The notes under the pieces are model-generated. The model was not told the origin of the DNA and ran no database searches. It worked only from the letters and a program-made list of their open reading frames with translations. Shown here in pieces: positions 57,168 through 64,000 of a stretch of DNA of 64,000 bases. The stretch is from Saccharum officinarum. Taxonomy: Eukaryota > Streptophyta > Magnoliopsida > Poales > Poaceae. Within the stretch, counting starts at the first letter, position 1. Each line of letters opens with the position of its first letter. Location of the stretch: positions 27,705,063 through 27,769,062 of the forward strand of contig CM036179.1 of assembly GCA_020631735.1 (NCBI GenBank). Direction: 5' to 3'. A program made the translations under genes and the position numbers.

Positions 57168-60100
57168 TTATGCATCCATCCAGATACTAGGGTAATATTT
57201 CTTTAAATATTTTCCATTTAATGCTCTGGGAAATACAATTCCTTCAAGAGTTTCAAGAATATATGCATTACCAGGAACATATTGATTTATCCGATATGGA
57301 CCTTCCCAATTAGGTGACCATTTGCCAAACTTAGAACTTTTAGTCCCAATCGGTAAAATCAACTTCCAAACCAATTCTCCATCGACAAATTTCTTTACCT
57401 TCACCTTCTTGTCATACCATCTAGCTACTCTTTTCTTATTCTCCTCGATGCTAACTAAAGCTTTTAACCGATGACTTGCTACATCTTCCAACTCATCCTT
57501 CATAAGGATATCATAATCATCGGCTGTCAATTGATCTTGAGAACGTATTCGCCTAGAACCAATTTTAATCTCCCAAGGTAAGACTGCATCGTGTCCATAC
57601 ACCAACTGATAAGGTGTTACCTTGGTTGCACCATGACACGCCATCCGATATGACCACAAAGCTTCATTTAATACTGTATGCCACTTCTTAGGATACTCTT
57701 TAATCTTGCGCTTAATGAGCTTGATAATTCCTTTATTAGATGCTTTAGCCTGACCATTAGCCTGGGCATAATACGGTGAAGAATTCAAAACTTTAATCCC
57801 CATTCCTATAGCAAACTCATCAAATTCACCCGATGTAAACATAGTGCCCTGATCGGTAGTGATGGTTTGAGGGATGCCAAATCGGTAAACAATATGCTCC
57901 TTCACAAAATCAATCATATTAGCCGATGTCACCTTTTTTAAAGGAATTGCTTCAACCCACTTTGTGAAATAATCGGTAGCAACCAGAATAAACTTATGCC
58001 CTTTACTCGATGGTGGATAAATCTGACCGATGAGATCAATAGCCCAACCCCGGAACGGCCAAGGCTTAATTATAGGGTTCATAGCTAATGCGGGTGCCCT
58101 TTGAATATTACTAAATTTCTGACATTCCTGACATCCTTTAAAATATTTAAAACAATCTTCAAGAATAGTCGGCCAATAATATCCATTTCTTCTGATCATC
58201 CATTTCATCTTGAAGGCTGACTGATGAGCCCCACATACTCCTTCATGAATTTCACCCATCAGGCCTTTTGATTCCTCTATGCTAACACACCTGAGTAAAA
58301 CTCCATCTATGGTACGGTAATACAATTCATCATTGAGGAGTACATACTTGGTAGCTTGGAACCTTATATGTCTTTCAATCTTTTTAGATGGATTCTTTAA
58401 ATAATCAATAATTTCCTTCCTCCAGTCATCGATATCAGCTGCTGATATTAATACTTCTTGAACAGGTTGATATCCTGAAGCATGCTGAGCCAATCGGTTA
58501 GCCTCTTCATTATGCATCCGAGAAATATGTTCCAGATGAAAACTCCTGAACTCTTTTAATAATCTCAAACACTTTTCATGATATGAAATTAGAATTTCAC
58601 TTCGGCATTCATAAATCCCAGTCAACTGATTTATAACTAACATAGAATCACCAAAGATCTCAACAGCATCAGCATGTACTTCCTTGAGCAATTCTAAACC
58701 TTTTATCAGGGCTTGGTACTCAGCTTGATTGTTTGTCGATGTAGCAACAATCGGCAATGAGAACTCATACTTCTTCCCTTGAGGGGAAATTAATACAATA
58801 CCAATGCCTGCCCCTTCACCACAAGTAGACCCATCAAAGAAAAGTGTCCACGGAGCAATTTCCAGAGAATCCACCGTGTTGCAATGTTGAGTAACGAAAT
58901 CGGCCATAACCTATCCTTTAACTGCCTTAGCCGATTCATAACGTAGGTCAAATTCTGATAATGCTAAAATCTATTTACCAATCCTACCATTCAATATCGG
59001 CATTGACAGCATATACTTGGCCACGTCATCTTTGCATATGACAGTACATTCAGCCGATAGTAAATAATGTCTCAGCTTAATACAAGAAAAGTATAAACAT
59101 AGACATAATTTCTCAATAGCCGAATACCTGGTTTCAGCATCTATTAACCGTCTGCTCAAATAATAGATAACACGCTCCTTTCCTTCAAATTCTTGAATAA
59201 GAGCTGAACCGATAACAGTATCTTCAGTTGATAAATACAATCTGAAAGGTTTTCCATGTTGGGGTGGAACTAACACTGGAGGATTTGTTAAATAACTCTT
59301 AATTTCATCTAAGGCTAATTGCTGTTCATCCCCCCATTTAAATTCCTGATCGGCTTTCAATTTCAATAATGGACTAAAAGCCTTGATCTTACCCGACAAA
59401 TTAGATATGAATCTTCTGATGAAATTAATCTTACCGATCAAGGATTGTAATTCAGTTTTATCGGTAGGAGCAACAATGTTGTTGATTACCTCAATAGATT
59501 TTCTACTAATTTCAATACCCCGCTGATGCACCATAAAACCCAAGAATTGTCCTGCCGATACACCAAATGCACATTTATTAGGATTCATCTTTAATCCATG
59601 TTTTCTTGTGCACTCCAATATCTTCTGTAGATCGGTTAAATGCTTTGTGATGTCTCCAGACTTAATCACTATGTCATCAATGTAGATTTCCACCAACGTA
59701 CCGATATATTCATGGAAAATAAAGTTCATAGCTCTTTGATAAGTAGCACCGGCATTTTTCAAACCAAATGTCATAACTATCCACTCGAATAATCCTACAT
59801 GTCTTGGACATCTAAAAGCAGTCTTAGAAATATCTTCTTCAGCCATGAATATTTGATTATAACCTGCATTACCATCCATGAAACTGATAATCTGATGCCC
59901 TGCTGCAGCATCAATCAACAAGTCAGCAATCGGCATTGGGTAACCATCCATCGGTGTGGCCTTATTGAGATTCCTGAAATCAATACAAACACAAAGTTTC
60001 CCATTTTTCTTGTATACAGGAACCACATTAGAAATCCACTCTGCATATTGACACTGCCGAATAAACTTTGCCTCAATTAATTTAGTTATTTCAGCCTTAA

Positions 60101-60404
60101 TATCAGGAAGTATATTAGGATTGCAGCGGCGTGCTGGCTGCTGATGTGGCCGAAATCCAGATTTAATAGGCAACCGATGTTCAACTATAGATCGGTCTAA
60201 CCTAGGCATTTCAGTATAATCCCAAGCAAAACAATCTTTATATTCTTTTAACAAATCAACTAGTTGCTGTTTACACTTGGAATTTAACTTAGCGCTAATA
60301 AAAGTGGGCCTTGGCCCATCGCCTTCATCAATATCTACTTCTATTAAATCATCTGCCGATGTAAATCCTTGACCTAATTTTCCATCATCGGCAAATCTAT
60401 CCAT
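57168..60404 (-). pseudogene. pol: Tat-type pol 3' part: RT, RNase H, archaeal-type RNase H, integrase
   Basis: Starts MDRFADDGKLGQGF (ATG 60402-60404). RT has VEIYIDDIVIKS (near 59680), followed by RNase H. TAG at 58971 (after NGRIGK) and TAG at 58911 (after AVKG) interrupt one frame. The second RNase H reads WTLFFDGSTCGEGAG and STNNQAEYQALI. INT has the zinc region (HEGVCGAHQS; CQECQKF), AIDLIGQ and TTDQGT, but the third catalytic position reads GQAKASNK: Lys (codon 57744-57746) replaces the Glu of the DDE triad at the expected spacing of 35 residues. The last stop is at 57168-57170, 67 bp from the end of the convergent antisense gene. Confidence 0.9.
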
Positions 60405-63400
60405 TAAAACTCTTCTTCAGAACCGACTGCTTGGATCGGTAGAATTTCGTAATCGGCAACCTTGAGGAACTCTTTTTCCCAAGCTTCTCCTGATATGCAC
60501 CTAGTCCGCTCATAAGTGTCTGATTCTGCCGATGCGATGATATAAGAAGAATCACCAGGAACAACTTCAATTTTATCTCCAACCCATTGTATAAGACACT
60601 GATGCATTGTAGAAGGAACACAACAATTAACATGAATCCAATCCCTTCCTAAAAGCAGATTATATGCACCCTTGCCATTAATAACAAAGAAAGTTGTCGG
60701 TAAGGTTTTACTGCCGTTGGTCAATTCAACACACACTGCCCCTTTAGCTGGTGATACATTGCCTTCAAAGTCCTTTAGCATCATATCAGTCTTAGTTAAG
60801 TTTTGATCTCCCTTACCAAGCTTTCGATACATTACATAAGGCATAATATTAATTGTAGCTCCTCCATCAATAAGTATCTTAGATACAGGCTGCCCATCAA
60901 CTCTGCCTTTTACAAACAAAGCCTTGAGGTGTTGTCTCTCATCATCGGCAGGCTTCTCAAAATTAGCCATCATTGGATCTAGTGTTAATTGAGCTATTTG
61001 GTCAGAGAAACAAACCTCTTCTTCGCTATCAGATAGAGCCAAAAATTCCATCGGCAACATAAACACCATATTGACATCTGCCGATGGGCCTTTATTTTTG
61101 TGCCTTATCTGCCACTGCTGATTACCAGGTTTCTTATTGGAGGGACTCCCTTCTTGGTAAAAGTCATTTTGACGCTCTCGCTGCAATTTCCTCTTTTGTG
61201 TCTTTGTCAAACCCTCTGGACACCATTGAGGAAGTTTAGTTTTCCACACTGGCTGATAGGTCCTGGTTGTCTCCACACGACGTATATTAGGATCCCTGTA
61301 AAATATTTCTTCATCAGGAACTCTTGCATTTGCCATCTCTTCAAGTTCCTCTTGGTTTCTCGGAAAATATGCAATGTGTTTACCAAGCCTTTCATGTACA
61401 CTGAGTCTGCCCCCCAGCCGATCATATACTGATGCTCTCCTTCTGATCGGCTCATTAATGGACAAACCTTGATTACCAGATTGAAATCTTCTTATAGGAC
61501 GATTAACTCCATAATAACCATTGCACTCTGGGCAATCTTTAACAGTAGGTAACTTAATACCTTCCTCCCAACAATGAATAAAAAATGGACAATTCCAATG
61601 ATCCTTATGCCGATTCCACTCTTCTTGACGTCTTTCCTCTTGCTGTTGCCGATATCGATCCCTTCGCTGACGCCAGCCTTTCTGTTGTCTTTGTTGAGTA
61701 ATCATGATGCCAGATCGAGGAGGCTTTCCAGAACTGCCACCTTCTGTCAATAGCCCCTTGCCTTTTGCATCATCGGTAGTTATCCGATGTTGGGGATCTA
61801 CTGATGCATTCTTTTTAGCATCATCCGATGTCAACACCTTAATTTTACCTTCAGTATTCAACATATTTGCTGGAAAAGGATGTTGATCAATTTTTATCGG
61901 CTTCTGAATTTTGGAATTGCCAAATTTTATTCTCCCAGACTCAATAGCTAACTGTAATTGTTGTCTAAATACTTTACACTCATTTGTACTGTGTGAAGTT
62001 GCATTATGCCATTTGCAATATAGCATATGCTTTAACTCTTCTGCCGATGGGATCACATGATTAGCTGACAACTTAATCTGGCCCTCCTGAAGCAAAAGAT
62101 CAAATATCTTATCGGCTTTGGTGACGTCGAAAGTAAACTTCTCTGGCTCTTTGTGACCAAAGGGACAAGATATCGGCTTTTTATTCTTAACCCACTTAGC
62201 CAAACTGATAACTGGTTCTTCATCCGAATCAGAATCTTTTACTTCTTCGACAAATGAAACTTTCTTATTCCAATTCCTTTTAGGTTCAAAAACCCTAGTA
62301 TCTTGATCAGAAATTCTTTGCACTAGATGACTTAGGCTTTCAAACTCCTAAGAAGCATATCTGTCCTTAAGGTGTGGCAACAATCCCTGAAAGGCCAAAT
62401 CGGCAAGCTGCCGATCATCCAACACCAGGCTATAACATTTGTTCTTTACATCTCGTAGCCTTTGCACAAAGCCTTCTACCGATTCATCATTGCACTGTTT
62501 CATCTTTACCAAATCGGTAAGCTTCTTTTCATGAACTCCAGCAAAGAAATACTTATGAAATTGCTTTTCCAGATCAGCCCAAGTAATAATAGAATTTGGC
62601 GGTAGTGAGATAAACCATGTAAATGCTGATCCAGATAGAGATGATGAAAACAAACGAACTCTCAATTCATCTCTACAAGCTGCCTCTCCACATTGAATAA
62701 TAAAACGATTAACATGCTCCATGGTTGATGTATCGTCCTGCCCAGAAAACTTAGTGAAATATGGCACCTTGTAACAATTTGGGAGAGGAATTAAATCATA
62801 TGCCGGAGGATACGGAGTTCGATAAGAATAGGTATTAACTTTGGGCTTGATCCCAAACTGATCCTTCATAATTTCTGCTATTTTATCAGCCCAAAAAGCA
62901 TCAACATCTTGTTGACGATATGGTTGAATCTCCACTGGAGGTACTTGCGGATACCCTTCTGCATACCTTTGTGGCTCACGATCTCCAGCAATTGGCATAT
63001 TTGTTACTATCTGTGGTCCATTAACCTGCTGAAAAGGGTTCATCGGTTGAGCTGCCGATGTTTGATTCTGAAAAATAGCATGCATGTGACCTTGATGAAC
63101 ACCTGTGGTTTGCTGATTTGGTTGAACTGAATGTTGAGTGGGAAACTGCCCTGGCCAATTATTAGCGTTCATCGGTACAAAATTTGCCGATGGTTGGTAA
63201 CTTGTTGGCATTGCCGGATAATTACAATTAACTTGAGGTAAAACCTGGACTCCAGGTTGACTTACAATTGGAGCCTTCTGTTGCATCGGTAACAAATTTG
63301 TCGATGGACTTGAACTAGATGTTTGTCCCAAAGACACCTGGAAACCTCCTAGAGTTGGTTGTACAGTAGTTGCTGTAGTATATTGGGGTACTTGAGCTAT

Positions 63401-63994
63401 CGGTGAACCGGCCGATAGCATAGGAGCTTTTCCCGTTGCATCAAACACTTGAGGTGATCCATGGTTAAAAACAGATGGCTCTGGAGGCATACCATATCTC
63501 CACCAATTAGCAAGAGTCTGATTATTCTGTGGTACAGGACCTGATAAAGTCGATGCTGATAGATCTGTATTAAGCTGAACTCGTCCTGATAATGCCGAAT
63601 CCGGACGCATCGGTGTAGACTGTACGTTAGATAAACCTGCTGATACTGGAAGAGAAGAAATCTCTATACCCGCAACGGCCGAGGGAGCCGATGGAGTAAT
63701 AGCAGATGCTGATTCTGGTTGATGATAAGCAGGTCCAACGTAACGAGGTGACGCTTGCCCTTCTTTGAAAGTTCGAATCACAGCATTATGAACAGTATTG
63801 GACAGCACATTGGAATGATTAATTAAAGCATGATTCACTGCAGAATTAACCATCTCTTGAAGTTTACCCGGATCAGAATCAAAGGTAACTTGCCGAGGCA
63901 ACGGCAAGTCTTGCTTCTGGATGACTTGTCCACTTTTGTTCAAACTGAATGACTTCAAGCAGAGCTGTCTGTATTCTTCTATAGCTCTCTCCAT
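60404..63994 (-). pseudogene. gag: Tat-type gag and protease, continues past window edge
   Basis: Gag (62348-63994) has a Gln/Pro/Ser-rich N-terminal half, then a capsid region (YKVPYFTKFSGQDD; FTWFISLPPNSI; FVQRLRDVKNKCY). TAG at 62348 interrupts the frame, which continues to 60404 with a variant knuckle (CKWHNATSHSTNEC), a Cys/His cluster (WNCPFFIHCW) and the retropepsin motif ILIDGGATINIMP (near 60860). It ends at TAA 60404-60406, which overlaps the ATG of the RT frame as TAATG. This is either a one-T loss in a T run or a termination-reinitiation junction. The gag start is not assured because the frame may continue beyond 63994. Confidence 0.85.
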
Positions 63995-64000
63995 AGCCTG

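Larger units (their letters stand above)
52525..64000 (-). mobile_element. Ty3 element of the Tat lineage (Retand/Ogre-like), 5' end outside window
   Basis: Minus order from the right edge: gag, protease, RT/RNase H, a second archaeal-type RNase H, integrase, then a spacer holding an antisense multi-exon gene, a purine tract and the 3' LTR. A second RNase H plus extra antisense coding between INT and the 3' LTR is characteristic of Tat-lineage plant elements. GCCGAT/ATCGGC is strongly over-represented throughout. The 5' LTR is right of the window. Confidence 0.9.

Noticed and set aside
1..64000. CRISPR arrays, rRNA or tRNA genes
   Set aside because: No regularly spaced repeats or rRNA/tRNA folds were seen; the only tRNA-like sequence belongs to the SINE at 17480.

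Overview
This window is nuclear DNA of a grass (Poaceae, probably a panicoid such as a sorghum, sugarcane or maize relative). The evidence is a Sirevirus-type copia element with CCGGAC/GTCCGG palindromes, chromovirus and Tat-type Ty3 elements with plant initiator-tRNA primer sites, Stowaway MITE termini, a grass-type SINE and grass-type host gene fragments (a CC-NBS-LRR-like leucine-rich repeat tail, a POLE3-like histone-fold gene, an F-box-family gene). I see no intact host gene. The window is a gene-poor stack of nested transposons around broken host genes.

Layout. 1-11008 (+): 3' two thirds of a Sirevirus with gag, a pol broken by three one-base losses, a long spacer, an intact 797-aa env-like-position ORF and a 3' LTR; it sits inside an LRR gene whose C-terminal tail follows (11009-11995). 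13391-14348 (+): POLE3-like pseudogene. 14349-20845: low gene content, with a SINE and a perfect 72-bp tandem duplication. 20846-25518 (+): complete Tork-like copia element with 290-bp LTRs. 26963-31203 (-): F-box-family pseudogene split by a nearly full-length RTE-type LINE (27412-30436). 32618-33106: a Stowaway MITE with a second one inside it. 33178-37766 and 51501-52524: relic of a pol-less LTR element split by the next one. 37772-51495 (-): complete Tekay-type chromovirus with TSD TCTTC, unequal LTRs (4.3 and 2.9 kb) and an extra ORF upstream of gag. 52525-64000 (-): Tat-lineage Ty3 element, 3' LTR to gag, running off the right edge.

Most interesting system. Between pol and the 3' LTR of the Tat-type element, on the opposite strand, lies an apparently self-contained gene (53721-57100, +). 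It has its own TATA box, six exons joined by five short GT-AG introns all in phase 0, a plant mobile domain (PMD) and a C-terminal coiled coil, 946 codons in total, interrupted by two stops. The same element is densely sprinkled on both strands with the hexamer GCCGAT/ATCGGC (about 55-60 copies by eye in 11.5 kb, against roughly 4 expected), in LTR, coding and intronic sequence alike. A retrotransposon-borne regulatory gene plus a dispersed cis-motif is worth testing as a unit.

A second theme is decay. About 28 in-frame stops caused by substitution were noted across the dead genes and elements. All are TAG or TGA and none is TAA; the chromovirus alone has ten TAG and two TGA. The Sirevirus pol instead carries only single-T losses.
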